A stretch of 64,000 nucleotides of DNA from Salvia splendens (GCF_004379255.2 NC_056052.1:16090589-16154588), one strand, 5' to 3'. Counted from the first letter of the stretch, positions 21,231 to 33,924 are shown. The notes: generated by a model not told the origin, from the sequence alone. Program-made: numbers and translations.

Positions 21231-21680
21231 CTAATAGTTACCAACGAAACATTTGAATTTATAATTTGCAAGACTATATAGCTCTTACTTCCTAATCATA
21301 GTTTCAAACATTGACATGGTCGATTAATTATTTGATCCTCTACAAGAAATATGTCACTGAAGTTCGACGAAAATTACTATTCTATTCTATTCTATTATCC
21401 CTTTTCCGAGGAAATTAATTATGTAGATTAGAGAGATAGATTGCTTTTATCAAATAACATGGGGTAGGATTTACTGACAAACAACTAACCGTCGTTGATT
21501 TTCAACGGATTGCTGACGAATAGGCTATTGATAAAGTTTTAACAGATTTCAGATGGACTACGACGCAGCTTGCACGCTAGAATCATTGTCCAATTTTTTT
21601 GATGAATTTGTCCAACGACAGATTTATCGATGATCAATTTCATTGGCAACACAGTTAGTTATTATTTATTTAGTTTGTAG
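21231..21680. other. Intergenic DNA
   Basis: Begins with what is probably the end of the TRIM-like LTR (CTAATAGTTACC). No gene or other element recognised. Confidence 0.5.
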
Positions 21681-21892
21681 TATTCCCATGTCCCACTTTA
21701 TAAGATGTCCATATTTTTTTTAGTTTATCCACTCTGGATGGCCATTTTTTATATTTGAAAATAAATTAATTTGTCATTTCTCCTCATTAAATATTCAACT
21801 ATTTTTTTCTCTCTACTTCCTCTACCTTACAACTCCTCCTAAAAGCCCTTGTCACTAAAAAATGTGGACATCTTGAATGGGATGGAGGGAAT
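21681..21892. mobile_element. Stowaway-like MITE
   Basis: Begins TATTCCCATGTCCCACTTTA and ends TGGGATGGAGGGAATA. Inverted subterminal AAGATGTCC/GGACATCTT. Confidence 0.75.
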
Positions 21893-22511
21893 ACTCATTT
21901 AGATGGATAATTAAATTTTATTGATGGACACTGATAAACTGATTACTACCTCCATCCACAAAAATAGACTTATTTTACCATTTTATGTCGTCCGCCAAAA
22001 TTAGATCGATTTTAAATATGGAGTTTTAAACAAATACTAACCTTGCACGTTATTCTAAATGTGGAACACATAGTCCATTATCACTACTTCCACCACATTT
22101 TAATTAGGCTGATTCTAAATATGGAAAGTTTTAAAGAAATACTAACCTTACACGTCATTCTAAATATTATCTAATTTTTGTCGACGGGGTTGTATTTGTA
22201 GTTTTTGATTAGTAATTGACATGTTTATTCTCGGGTTTAATAGTTTGAAGTCCATTGATTGTGTCAATCTTGCACCAATTGGTTAAATGGAGAGTTTGTT
22301 GAATATATGTAAGAAATAGGTGAAAATGGACGAAATGGTGAAAGTATAGATCTGGGACGAGACCAGGCCATCCGGGCAAGGTGGCTCAATCCAACATGCA
22401 CCGCGCAATTTACAGTAGAAGTGTCCCTTGTCTAGAGAGTTCGCCTGGCCTGGGTGGCTCAGCCCAAAACTGACCTGAGTCGGGTCAAATGACGTGTCCC
22501 AGATTCTAGAC
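21893..22511. other. Intergenic DNA with a duplicated segment
   Basis: A half MITE end (CTACCTCCATCCACAAAAAT near 21945) and a short direct duplication: 'AAATACTAACCTT' followed by CACGT..TTCTAAAT occurs at about 22034 and 22137. A GC-richer stretch at 22350-22510 is not identifiable. Confidence 0.45.
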
Positions 22512-23800
22512 TGTCACGACCACCCCTTCTAAGGATAAAAAAGTTCGGTTGAATCGTAATTAATGAGGGATTTAAGAAACAAATAGCGGCTCACAACATG
22601 AATCAAACGTGGAAATTCAACCATTTAATTCAGAGTATCAAGTCATAGTAGTACAACAACCGGAAAGAAACGATGTTCAACAACATTGAAAGATAAACGA
22701 AACAACATTCAACGGATGCATTCGAGAGAAAAATAATGTCATGTATGAAGACACAACATATTCCAGACATTTTTCTAAGCAACTTCTTCAATGATCTTGT
22801 TCAACACATCGTGCTTTACATCTACTTTCAAAACTTTTAAAAACAAAAATTTTCTTCAAACTCGAACCCTTTTCTAAAAATTTCCACACCTCACTTTCAA
22901 CTTTAAAAATAAATTTTTTTACCCAAAAGTGAAAACATACTTTAATATCAACTTTTATCTTTCATGTAAAAACAATCAGCCGTTCCTATTCAAAACTTCC
23001 TCAACTTTTTTACTCATCTTTCTTTCTCGAAAACTTTCTTATTTTCCTTTCTCATCTTTCTTTATTGAGAACTTTCTCATAAAATCATGTTACCTCTTTC
23101 TCGGTTGAGCGTGGCGAAGCGGGATGTTGAGTCTTCAATACACTAATCTAGCGAAACGAGCCTAGACTAAGACCGTAAAAGACTCTCGGGTCCAGAGTGG
23201 AAAGAAAAATTGCTCTGATACCATTCCGTCACCGCCCATTTTAAGGATAGAAAGTCCAGTTCAATCATGACTAGGGGGATTTATAAAAGCGAGGAAGAAA
23301 AATGGGAAATGACCAACTGTTCGCAACATGGTTTGAAAACTTGGAATTTTAGCATATCAAATCAAACCAGAGTATTCAATCTCAGTAGTTTAACAATTAA
23401 AAAAACAATATTCAATAATATCAACTGATAAAAAAAACATTGTTCAGCGGATGCCATCAAAAGAAGAATAGTACTCTCTCTGTCCCATAGAAATAGGTCA
23501 TATTTCCTTTTTCGTCCGTCCCATACAAATAGTCTATATCCATTTATGTCAACATTTTCCTCCTTATCTTTTACTTTATTATTTATGAGCCCCACTATTC
23601 ACTACACAATTTCAACTACTTTTTCTCATTCTCTCTTACTTTACCATGCATTAAAACCCCGTGCTCATACCAAATGGTCTATTTCTATGGAACGAAGGAA
23701 GTATTATGTATGAAGAAATAATATATTAGGAACATTTTATTTAAAATCTTCTTTGTAATCATGCTCAACATCGACAGCCCTTGTCACTGTTCAACCTGCA
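22512..23800 (-). mobile_element. Old LTR element pair with tRNA-Met primer site (minus strand)
   Basis: Two diverged, similar blocks start TGTCACGACCACCCCTTC (22512) and CCGTCACCGCCCATTTTA (about 23227). They continue through AAGGATA..AAGT, TTCAATC/TTGAATC and AACAACATT-like sequence to about 22830 and 23800. Next to the second block is TGCTCTGATACCA (23211-23223), the complement of the initiator tRNA-Met primer site, so the element runs on the minus strand with the right block as 5' LTR. The interior is under 0.4 kb and non-coding, as in non-autonomous elements. A Stowaway MITE lies inside the right LTR. Confidence 0.6.
23472..23703. mobile_element. Stowaway MITE nested in an old LTR
   Basis: Begins TACTCTCTCTGTCCCATAGA and ends TCTATGGAACGAAGGAAGTA, imperfect inverted repeats bounded by TA. 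Confidence 0.8.
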
Positions 23801-24302
23801 TGTTCAAAAAACTTAGAGAACTTATACCAAATATATTTTTATAAAACAAAGTCATGTCATGCCATCTTTGAGTGAACTCGGGTTTTACTTTAAAAGATGC
23901 CGAGAAACACTAAAATCCTTTCATCTTTAAACTGTGACTATGCAGTCAACTATCACTTTCTTCATGCATATCTGAACCTCTTTTTGGTGAAACGAGAATG
24001 TGTCCACATTCTCAATCACTAGACCAACTAACTTGAAAGATAGAGCACGATCCCTATTTTTGTACACTAGTTTGAGTAAGGGCTCTTCCCCTGTCAGAAC
24101 CGAACTCGATTACTCTAATTTGGAATTTCATGATCAAGCGCTCTAAGAAGCCTATCTTAGAACCTCTAAATCATAATACTCCTTCTGTTCGTGAAAAAAT
24201 GTCTCATTTTCTCATTTAGAGATGTTCGCAATTTAAAGTATCATTTACTTTTTTTCCATTTTAGGTTAGTAGACTCACTATTCAACTAAATCATAACACT
24301 AA

Positions 24303-25150
24303 GAGTGTCCACAATGGTGGCCCTTGAAGGCCACCATTTGTGGCCCGGCCACCATTCGTGGCTCTCATGTGGCTTCCGTAATGGTAAAGTCAACAAAACT
24401 ATCAAAAATAACAAGGGCCACCAAATGTGGCCCTCTTTAAAAAAATTAATTTGTTTATTTTTTTAAAATTATTTTTTAATTTAAGTCTAATAAATTTTAT
24501 TAGTTTTAAATTTATGATATTTATAAATTTAATTAAAGTAAAATAATGTGGATTGTAAATTAGAAAATTCACAACCTAGAAAAAATGTAACAATAACTTC
24601 GTTGTATTATATTGAAATAGGAAAAGTATACAACGAAAGTGACATAATTTAAAAACAACAAGCCGGAAACCCAAATCACTCTGCAGCGCCCCTTCTACGG
24701 TTCCAGACCTCTTCAACCAGAAGTGGGATGTCTGCCTTTGAAGCCAGAAGTGAACTGCCCCTTCCAAGCCACTGGACAGTTCCTCCACTCCTAGTGCATG
24801 CAATCGATGCTCCCCAACATCCCCGGAAAATGATGTGCAGTCCCGTGCATAGGTTAAATTGAAGTTGGAAGGGAAGATTGGAGGAAAATGGGAGTAAAAT
24901 GGAGTGGAAATGTAGTATATTTATGCAAAAAATTTCGAAAATTTTAAAAAAATAATAATAATAATTTCCGCGGCCCAGCCGCGATTCTCGGCGCTTGCAA
25001 TGGGAGGGCCGCGGCTCACACGGCTCAGCCGCGTGAAGGCCGCGGCCGCGGCTCAGCCACGCTTCTCGCCTCTCCGCCCCGGCTCTCGGCCTTTGCAATG
25101 GGGGGCCGCGCGCCGAGCCGCGGGCCGCGGCTCCCCCATTGTGGACACCC
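24303..25150. mobile_element. PIF/Harbinger MITE, 848 bp
   Basis: Termini GAGTGTCCACAATGG and CCATTGTGGACACCC are inverted repeats, flanked by the 3-bp duplication TAA (24300-24302, 25151-25153). The right third is strongly GC-rich (CGCGGCC repeats). Minus-strand open frames within it look like chance frames of GC-rich DNA. Confidence 0.85.
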
Positions 25151-25153
25151 TAA

Positions 25154-26054
25154 CAATCTATTACCAATATATAAAATAGGGTTTATATTCACTAATTTAT
25201 TTTTTTTCATTTTTCTTCACAAAGTCAAACAATTTCTTAAAACTGAGTCAAAATGAGGCTATCAATGGCAAACAAAGCGAGTAAGAATTTTGTCTAAATT
25301 AGTACAATCATTCTAATCTTAATATCAGAATATAGCTAGAAAATTAGTTTCCGACAACGGTGCCAAAAACTTGATACACATTTTATCAGCACCAAAGTAA
25401 ACTGCATGTGTACAATAGTATATTACTCCCTCCGTCCTATAAAAATATGTGCACTTTCCATTTTCGTCTGTCCCACAAAAATATGTACATTCAATTTTTG
25501 GAAAGTTATATCAATTTAATAATGTAAGTCTCACTATCCACTAACACTGCTTTAACTACCATCTCCTCATCTCTCTTACTTTACCAATTTTATCTTAATT
25601 TTCATGTCATATACATTGCCCATATTTTTATGGGAATGAATGAGTGGTATAGTTAATGGTTAGTACGAGTTTTATATTTGTGGAGACTAATATTCTAAAC
25701 CTAAATTCTGCTAATAGTATTCTAAACCTATATTTGTAGAATAACTAGTGTTTTAGATAGACTATTAACTAAGACATGAAAATAAATATAAAAACACGAA
25801 AATAAATACGTAACGGAAAAAATAAATACGTAACGGAAAGATGAGATAAATAAAAAATCATAGAGCAGCAATTTCATCAATTCATTAGTTATTCCAATTG
25901 TTTACTTCTATGTTCATCCAATTCAAGCATTACTTTGATTTATTGTCCTCCGATCCCGTCTCAAGTTAATAATTTTATTGATTAATCCTGTTAATTATTC
26001 ATATCGTGTATCAACATCATGTCAGATATTGTATTGACAAATAGTATATATATC
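25154..26054. other. AT-rich intergenic DNA
   Basis: Contains one Stowaway MITE (25424-25649) and a small duplication of AAATAAATACGTAACGG near 25800. No gene. Confidence 0.5.
25424..25649. mobile_element. Stowaway MITE
   Basis: Begins TACTCCCTCCGTCCTATAAA and ends TTTATGGGAATGAATGAGTGGTA. The internal CACAAAAATATGTACATTC mirrors the terminal sequence. Confidence 0.75.
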
Positions 26055-26059
26055 AAACC

Positions 26060-26247
26060 TGATAAGAATCGAAATAGGGGAATGATATTGTTTTCAATTG
26101 ATTCAATTCTAATTACAGAGTTTGTAGCCCTTTAAATAGGCCAATAACCTAATTTACATAAGGTAATACAATCAAGGAGATATTAATCCATTTACGGAGA
26201 ATGATCAATTAGGATCAATCACATTAATGTGTGATTTCTTTCCAACA
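26060..26247 (-). repeat. 3' LTR of the minus-strand copia (26-31 kb)
   Basis: 188 bp. Followed on the plus strand by CTCCCCCTCAAG, the complement of the polypurine tract. Confidence 0.93.
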
Positions 26248-26259
26248 CTCCCCCTCAAG

Positions 26260-29200
26260 TTAAGTAATGGGATTTCCAATGCTTAACTTGCCCAATACTT
26301 CTCTGAATGACTTGGAGTTCACCGCTTTAGTCAGAATATCTGGCAGCTGATCTTCTGACTTAACAAATGGCAACTCAACAATCTTAGCTTTAATTTTCTC
26401 CTTGATGAAATGCCTATCCATCTCCACGTGTTTGGTTCTGTCATGTTGGACCGGGTTCTCGGAGATGCTAATAGCAGTCTTATTATCACAAAATAGCTTG
26501 CACGGAATGGGTGTGTCAAGATCAAGCTCTGTCATGAGCCTCTTCAGCCAAAGTATCTCGGTGAGACCACTCCTAATTCCTCATAATTCTGCTTCAGCAC
26601 TTGAAAGCGCCACCACTTTCTGTTTCTTGCTTCTCCGAGTAACAAGGTTTCCCCCAACAAGAGTAAAGTACCCGGCAGTGGATTTTCTGTCATTCGGGTT
26701 CCTTGCCCAATCTGCATCAGTAAAGCCATTGATCTCCAAATGCCCATGTTTCTCAAACAATATTCCATGTTCAGCAGTGCCTTTCAAGTACCGGGCGATC
26801 CGTAGTGCAGCTTCCCAATGTTCTTCCTGTGGGGAATGCATAAACTGACTTACCACCCCCACAGCATATGATATATCTGGTCTCGTATGGGACAGATAGA
26901 TGAGCTTCCCTACTAGTCTTTGATATCTCCCCCTGTCTGTGAGTCTCGCTCCTTCGAGTATATGCAGTCCGTGATTCTGTATCATCGGAGTGTCGGCTGG
27001 TTTGCAATCTATCATCCCGACTTCAGCTAGAAAATCAAGAATGTACTTTCTTTGATTGATGAAGATCCCTTGTTCTGATCTCAAAACTTCAATTCCTAGA
27101 AAGTACTTCAGGAGGCCAAGGTCTTTCATCTCAAACTCCTTGAACAAGTTCTTCCTCAGTTCTTCGATTTCTTTTTCATCGTCTCCCGTGATGATCATAT
27201 CATCAACATAGATGATAAGACACGTGATCTTCCTATCCCTCTTCTTGATGAATAGTGTGTGGTCCGAGTTGCTCTGTTTATAGTCATACTTCTTCATTAC
27301 CTCGGTGAACCTACCAAACCAGGCTCTCGGAGACTGCTTCAATCCGTACAGCGTCTTCTTGAGTTGACATACTTCCCCGGGCTGGAACTCCTCTGCAAAT
27401 CCCGGGGGAGGGATCGTGAACACTGGCTTTGGCAGCTCGCCATGCAGGAACGCGTTTGTAACATCAAACTGGTGGAGGGGCCAGTCTTTGTTTGCCGCGA
27501 TGGAGAAGAGAACTCTTACTGTATTGATCTTGGCTACTGGTGAGAAGGTCTCTGCATAATCAACTCCATATGTCTGAGTATATCCTTTTGCTACAAGTCG
27601 TGCCTTGTACCTCTCAATTGAGCCATCTGGCCTTCGTTTGATTGTAAACACTCATCTACATCCGACTGCTTTGACCCCTTTTGGCAGCTCTCCCTTCACC
27701 CAGGTATTATTCTTCATCAACGCTTTCATTTCAATGAACATGGCTTCCTTCCAATGTTTATGCTTCATCGCCTCTTCTGCGGTTTGTGGGATTTCTTCTT
27801 CCTCATAGAGTGCCGCCTCGAAAGCTCGAGCCATTTTAGTCAGATTGCCCTGTACAAAGTTCGCCACTCCATATCTGCTCTTTGCACCAATCTTCTCGGG
27901 GGAGTACCTCTTCGGGGGAATGCCTCGAGTGCTCCCAGGTGGAAGAATGTATCTCCCAGTATCACTATCCACAGTGTTATCCACATCTTCTGCATTGTTA
28001 GTAACAACTGTAGTAATCTCCCCAGTCTCAGATTCGGAATTTACCTCGGATATTCTTGGAGAAGGATCGGGAGGCGATGGACGAGAAGACTCTTGTGGGG
28101 GGGGCGTGCTCGGCGGTAGTGACAACTGCCTCTGTTTGATCCTCAATTGAAGGATTTGGAGGTAGCACAAACCAACTTAGACAGTCCCCGTGATTAATTT
28201 TAGGATTTTGCTCCCCCTGACTGCTAAGGTGGTGTGGGTAGAAGTATTCAGTTTCAAGGAAATTGCAGTTTATGGTGGTGACAATTTTCTTAGTCGACGG
28301 ATCAAAGCATCTGTACCCTTTCTGGTTTATCCCATACCCAACGAACACACATTTGGTCGCACAAGGGGAGAATTTGGTTCTCTCGTGTTTAGGAATGTGA
28401 ACATAAACTGTACATCCAAAAACTTTTGGTGTCATGCTGAGGGATTCCGGTATTTTGGCTTGGGTGGAGAGAATATCGAGGGGAGTTTTTTTGTTTAGGA
28501 TTTTGGTTGGCAATCTGTTGATAAGGTAGACGGAGGTTGCCACAGCTTCAGGCCAGAGAAAGGTAGGAACCTTAGATTCAATCATAAGGGCACAGGTAAC
28601 TTCTAGGAGGGTACGGTTTTTCCTCTCGGCCACCCCGTTCTATTCTGGTGTATAAGCACATGATGTTTGATGAACAAGCCCTTTCTTTTTAAAGAATTCA
28701 GACATAGTGTTGTTAACGAATTCCCTCCCATTATCGGATCGAAGGATTTTGATGGTGGTTTGGAACTGAGTTTGGATCATATGGAAGAAGATGATAAATT
28801 TATCGGTCACCTCAGATTTGTGTTTTAACAAGTAAATCCACGTCATCCTAGTACAATCATCAATAAAGGTAACAAAATATTTGTAACCATTCCCCCCAAT
28901 AACAGGTGCAGGACCCCAAACATCAGCATGCACTAGATCAAACATAAATTCCATACGAGTATCCGAGGGTTTGAAAGATTGTCGGTGGCTCTTGGCCAAA
29001 ACACATGTCTCACAAGAAAAATTTTTAGGAAGTGTAAAATCCGGAAACAAAAGCTTAAAATAACCAGGGGAAGGATGTCCTAGCCTTCTGTGCCACAGCC
29101 AAGCCTCTTCTTTCGTGGATCCGTGAGCTAGCATTGCACTACCATGTTGAGCTACCCCATCCACGTAGTAGAGTCCTTGGTTCTCAGTGCCACGCCCAAC

Positions 29201-30875
29201 GATCTTCCTCGTCCGAATATCCTGCAAAATGCAAAAAGTCGGATGCATTAGGAGTGTGCAGTTCAACTCCTTTGTCACATGACTTACATACATCAATCTC
29301 TGGGATAGACTTGGAACAAATAAGCAGTTTGACAATTTAAGATTCGGTGAAATCTCAATAGTTCCAGTTCCGGCCACTGTAATTAATTCCCCATTTGCAG
29401 TCCGAATAAAAGTTTTAGTAATTTCCCCAAATTCAATAAAATCAGCTTTCTCGGGAGTCATAGTATCTGTGGCGCCACAATAAAAAATCCAACCCTTTCT
29501 ATTTATTCTATCACCATTTTGCACGTTAAATGCAGCGGAAATATTCATCAGAGGTGCAAAACGATTTCCGATCTTAATTGTATCACTTTCTGGGGCTGAT
29601 TTGATATTACCAAATTTCGTGGGTGACTTATCATATAATAACAAATCAGGGGGCTTATTTTTAAAATAGGGTCTCTGACTTAATTTAGGAGGACTCGAAG
29701 GACCAGACTGAAAAGGCAAGAAATTACTAGGGTTTGGTGGGTAACCAAACCCTTTACCTCCATTGTATCCGCCGCCTCCCCAATTCGACGCCTCCCCTGC
29801 TCCGGTTCTTTCCACGAAATTTTCGACGCGGATTCCTCCACCTCCGCCACCGCCGTTGTGACTGCCGCTACCTCCAGCACTGATTTCGAGGGGGAGGGTG
29901 TTGTCCCGCTTGTTCCCGTCACTCATCGCTCCACCTCGCTGAGTGATTTGGGCGTTTTGCCTCTGTTCCGTCGCCGCGATGTTGGCGGCGGCGAGCTTCG
30001 CCTGAGCTCGTGCTCTCTGCCTCTCGTCCCACCATTCTGGGTATCCCACCCGTAGAAAGCAACTCTCCCTTGTATGTTTGTTTTTTCCACAGTGGGAGCA
30101 CCAAAGTTTGCTCTTGTCCTGCTTTGCTCCAGTTTGGTGGCTGGCTCCTCCGGCAGGTGGCGGTCGTGGCATGATCTCCCGCGCTAGAGAGGTCTCCGGT
30201 GAGTGAAGGGGACGCCGGTGGCATGATCTTCCGTCGAGCCGCCTCCCTCTTCACAATTCCGTAGGCCTCTTCGACTGAGGGGTACGGCTCCAGCTTGAGT
30301 ATGTCCCGTCGAATCCCGTCGAATTCCTCATTCAATCCGGTGAGAAATTTGATTAGTCTCTTTTCGCTGTAGAATTGACGGAATTGTCTAACTCATTTAT
30401 CACAGCATGTTACCGGCGATTTTTGAGTTCTGTCGACACTGATCCACAAACCGTGGATTCGACGGTAATACGTTTCGAGATCCATATCTCCCTGTCTAAT
30501 CGAGATTACCTTGTCTTCTAGGTCGTATATGAGATACGGGTCAGCCTTGCTCTCGTAGGTGACCTGTAAGTTGTCCCATAGTGCCTTCGATGTCTGATGA
30601 TGGGCAAAATCAGCGAGAATATCAGTTTCGATATTGTCGACGATCCATGAGAACACCACGAGATCAGTCTCCTCCCACTCGCGGTATCCCTTGCTGTCTG
30701 GTTCGGGTGGGTCGTCGGTGATATGGGAGTATCCCCTTCGACTCCCTATCGCGACTTTCATTAGTCGTGACCACAACCGGTAATTCTTCCCGTTCAGTTT
30801 GAACGCCACGGTAACATTCCTTGTCGTTCTTAATCTCGATTCGGTTGTAGGTTTCTCCTCCTCGGAGTCTGGCAT
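26260..30875 (-). pseudogene. Copia gag-pol with few lesions
   Basis: Reading 30875 to 26260. Gag starts MPDSEEEKPTTES with a UBN2-type core (GKNYRLWSRLMK), followed by a zinc knuckle WCSHCGKNKHTRESC near 30100. The protease motif reads FYCGATD where DSG is expected (29480-29500). Integrase has HxxxH, DVWGP, RSDNGREF and NGVAERKNRT. Reverse transcriptase has YVDDM (about 27190-27215), and RNase H ends at 26260. Lesions are stops at 30393, 28637-28639 (CAG to TAG), 27652 (TGG to TGA) and 26581, plus a frameshift in a run of eight C near 28097. Stops are mostly C-to-T or G-to-A changes. Confidence 0.9.
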
Positions 30876-30990
30876 ATTTGTGTATCAGGGTAAGGGTTGG
30901 TACTGTGTTTGATTTTGGTTTCTCGGTCGAGAATTGGTTAGGCTGCGATGAAAGATTTCTGAGCCAGAATCTCTCCTGCTCTTGATGCCA

Positions 30991-31170
30991 TGATAAGAAT
31001 CGAAATAGGGGAATGATATTGTTTTCAATTGATTCAATTCTAATTACAGAGTTTGTAGGCCTATAAATAACCTAATTTACATAAGGTAATACAATCAAGG
31101 AGATATTAATCTATTTACGGAGAATGATCAATTAGGATCAATCACATTAATGTGTGATTTCTTTCCAACA
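30991..31170 (-). repeat. 5' LTR of the minus-strand copia (26-31 kb)
   Basis: 180 bp. The complement of the primer-binding site is at 30977-30990 (GCTCTTGATGCCA). Confidence 0.93.
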
Positions 31171-31359
31171 AAACCTATCACCGATTCACATCAATCAAAG
31201 TAACAACCGATCATTTAAATATAAACAAATGAATAATTTAAATAAAAGGAATTTTGAACATTAAACAATAAAATAGCTACATGGAGTAAATTACTTTCAA
31301 ACTCTAGGATTATATGCTCCTTACCTTCTACTCCAAAAGATGAAAATATAAATTAAAAC

Positions 31360-31590
31360 TACTCCCTCCCTTTTTAGGAGTTGTTGGTTACTGTGTTTAA
31401 TTGGTGAGATAAGAGATGGGTGTAAATATCAAATGGGGAGAGAACGAGATTTGAATATTTAATTGGAGAGAGAAAAAGTGGTTGGGTATATTAATTGGAG
31501 AGAGAAAGTTTCCAAAAATATAAATATGACATCTCATTTAGGACAAACTAAAAAGGAACGTGTGTCATCTTAAATGAGACGGAGGAAGTA
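31360..31590. mobile_element. Stowaway MITE
   Basis: Begins TACTCCCTCCCTTTTTAGGA and ends AAATGAGACGGAGGAAGTA. The interior carries AGAGATGGGTGTAAAT and repeated TTAATTGGAGAGAGAAA. Confidence 0.75.
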
Positions 31591-32851
31591 TAATATAAGT
31601 TAGTCAAAAGCTAGACAAAGTATAATTTTTGGATCACTATTTCCGAGTTAGAGTGAGCATATATATAGTGCGGAGAAAGCAAAGATACGGTAGGAAATGG
31701 ATATATTTTTAATATGGAAAAGATTGGGCTTTCCCACTCTTCCACAGCCCGTTCATCGGACGACTCACTTCAACTCAGTGTTCCGCTAATTGCCTATGCC
31801 TATGCAGTTTTTCGTATAATGGTCATAATTTTTTTTGTCATACTTCGATTGAGGCGTGCAAAATACCTGCCTGAAACTCTTTTGATGATGCGCACAATGT
31901 TGGTCTTGACCGTCTAATTTGACGCATTTACTAATGTTTCTAAATTGCATTTAAGAACGCTTTTAGTAATATCTCTAATTTGTATTTAAAGATCCTTCGT
32001 ATCTCTAATTTGCGTTCAGGGATTCTTTTTAATAGCGCGTCCTAAAATTAATTCACTCGTGCTTCTTCTTTGTGACCTTATTTCATTTAACACGCCAAGA
32101 ATATTAATAAAAAAACGTCCTTAATCATTATTTTCCTTTTAGTGGAAAGTTTGTTGAAACGAATTAGCAACACTTGTAATTTACTAAATGATAAAATATT
32201 ATTATTCCTTCATATTTATCTTGCCCGTCTAATATTAAAATATTGTTATTCCTTAATATTTATCTTAACCCAATATCAAAATGAGTTAGAAAACGTATTA
32301 AGATGTCCACATGGATAGGAAAAGCTAGATTGACATATTTTAAAAGTATAAAAACTATACATTCAAAATCAATAAAAGTGGACATATCTAATTTCATATC
32401 TGGTGATATATTTCCCACGTCGATCCAGCCAATTTGTGCCAAATCCTTCTAAAAGCGTAAAGAATTATGTGATTAGTTTTCATGCACAAATATGGCAGAA
32501 ATACATATAATTGTATTTAGATAAGCATTCATAACTAAGGTGTTAGTGTTCCCTATAGAAGCTTCGGCTGTTCCAAATTTGGGAAATGTGGGCTCTAACA
32601 AAGCAAGTTGGGAAGGCTGTCTGCCTGCATTACTCCTACGTTGTAACCAAATTATTTCGACCGTTACCTACTTAGTTTTGGATTTTATGCTTCTATGCCC
32701 GACTTATGATAAAGCTTTTATAAATGCTTACCCCAAACTGTTTCATCAAAATCAGATATTATGTCTTGGTTCTACCCCAACTCTTGTAGCAATTTGCGAT
32801 GTGTAACGAATGTAGAGAGTGTGTCATAACAGCGTTACACGTTTTTTTTAA
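31591..32851. other. Intergenic DNA
   Basis: AT-rich. The 32540-32806 open frame lacks any domain or codon signal I recognise. Repeated phrases (GTATTTAAGA/ATCTCTAATTTG near 31950-32010) suggest small local duplications. Confidence 0.5.
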
Positions 32852-33044
32852 TACTTCTTCTATTTCCTAATAATACAAACTCTCCATTTTAGGAAATGGA
32901 CTCCACAATCCGTTAACACTAATTTCACTACTTTTTTTACTCTTCTCTCTTACTTAACTATTTTTTCTCTTCTTTCTCTCACTTTACTAATTTTGCATTA
33001 AAACTCATGTCATTCTCAAAATTTCTTTAAGAAACGAGGGAGTA
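32852..33044. mobile_element. Stowaway-like MITE
   Basis: Begins TACTTCTTCTATTTCCTAAT and ends TTAAGAAACGAGGGAGTA. TA-bounded, with the internal TTTACTAATTTTGCATTAAA typical of this group. Confidence 0.65.
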
Positions 33045-33514
33045 AGAAAATATGAACCGATAATTTTCTATACAGTACCAAACCCAGTCGGACCAAGATA
33101 ACTAGAACATAAATTTTGATTACTCAAAAGCTAACCATCATAAAAAAAATATTCTACCCCACATATTAAACTCGCCACAATACAAATTTAACATCTTGAC
33201 ATATTTCAATATCTATATTAGTATATTATCATATCTTTTCATATACTTATTTCTTCATCATTAAATAAGGTTATTAGTATTATAAATAGGCATTTTTATT
33301 ATCTTTTGAGTTAATTATAGATGAGAATTATCTTTTATCTTTCTGGCTTTTTTACTTTCACGCCTAGTTAGAAAACTCTCTTGCTTGATCGATGGGCAAT
33401 GCTCCCACAACTTGCAACCCTTTGATCGACGATCTGCGGATGTTGATCACCACTGATACGAGTAACCTCATATCAGAATTATTACTAAGTACATATTCCT
33501 CCGCCCTAGGCGTG

Positions 33515-33790
33515 CACAAACCGAACCGGCCCGGCGGTTAACCACCGGTCCCGAACCGGAACCGGGACCAGAACCGGCGGTTTGAACCGCCAGGCGGGTT
33601 GCCGGTTCCAACGGGCGGTTCAGGGTCGAAGGATGCGTGAACCGTGAACCGGCGGTTCAAAATCGGCGGTTTATCAGTTTGAACCGGCGGTTCAACGGTT
33701 CAAACCGCCGGTTCAGGGTCGGCGAAATCGTGAACCGTGAACCGGCAGTTCAAAACCGGCGGTTCGGCGGTTTGAACCGCCGGTTCAACC
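33515..33790. repeat. GC-rich ACCGGCGGTT-type repeats, left arm
   Basis: Dense, irregular repeats of AACCGGCGGTTC and its complement GAACCGCCGGTT. The word is itself palindromic, so the stretch can fold locally as well as with the right arm (35790-35975). Confidence 0.85.
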
Positions 33791-33924
33791 AATTTTTTTT
33801 TAAAAATTATTTATAAAAATTGATTTTTATATTTAAAATCAATTTTTACAAACAAATGAATACAAGAAATTCGTAATAGCCCATATATATTTGATGGGCT
33901 TGCGAATTTATGAAACCATTCTTG

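Larger units (their letters stand above)
26060..31170 (-). mobile_element. Ty1/copia retrotransposon, minus strand, young, 5.1 kb
   Basis: LTRs at 26060-26247 (188 bp) and 30991-31170 (180 bp), reading TGTTGGAAAG...TTATCA on the minus strand. The 5-bp target duplication is AAACC (26055-26059, 31171-31175). On the minus strand the 5' LTR (right) is followed by TGGCATCAAGAGC, a variant tRNA-Met primer site. TTGAGGGGGAG precedes the 3' LTR (left). LTRs differ by an 8-bp indel and only a few substitutions. All copia domains are recognisable but broken by several stops. A related, older copy lies at 44268-49175. Confidence 0.95.

Noticed and set aside
24676..25210. Minus-strand frames in GC-rich DNA
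   Set aside because: They lie within the right part of a Harbinger MITE; the Arg/Gly/Pro-rich translations reflect GC repeats.
32540..32806. 88-codon plus-strand frame
   Set aside because: No domain, no flanking gene signals, composition like the surrounding intergenic DNA.
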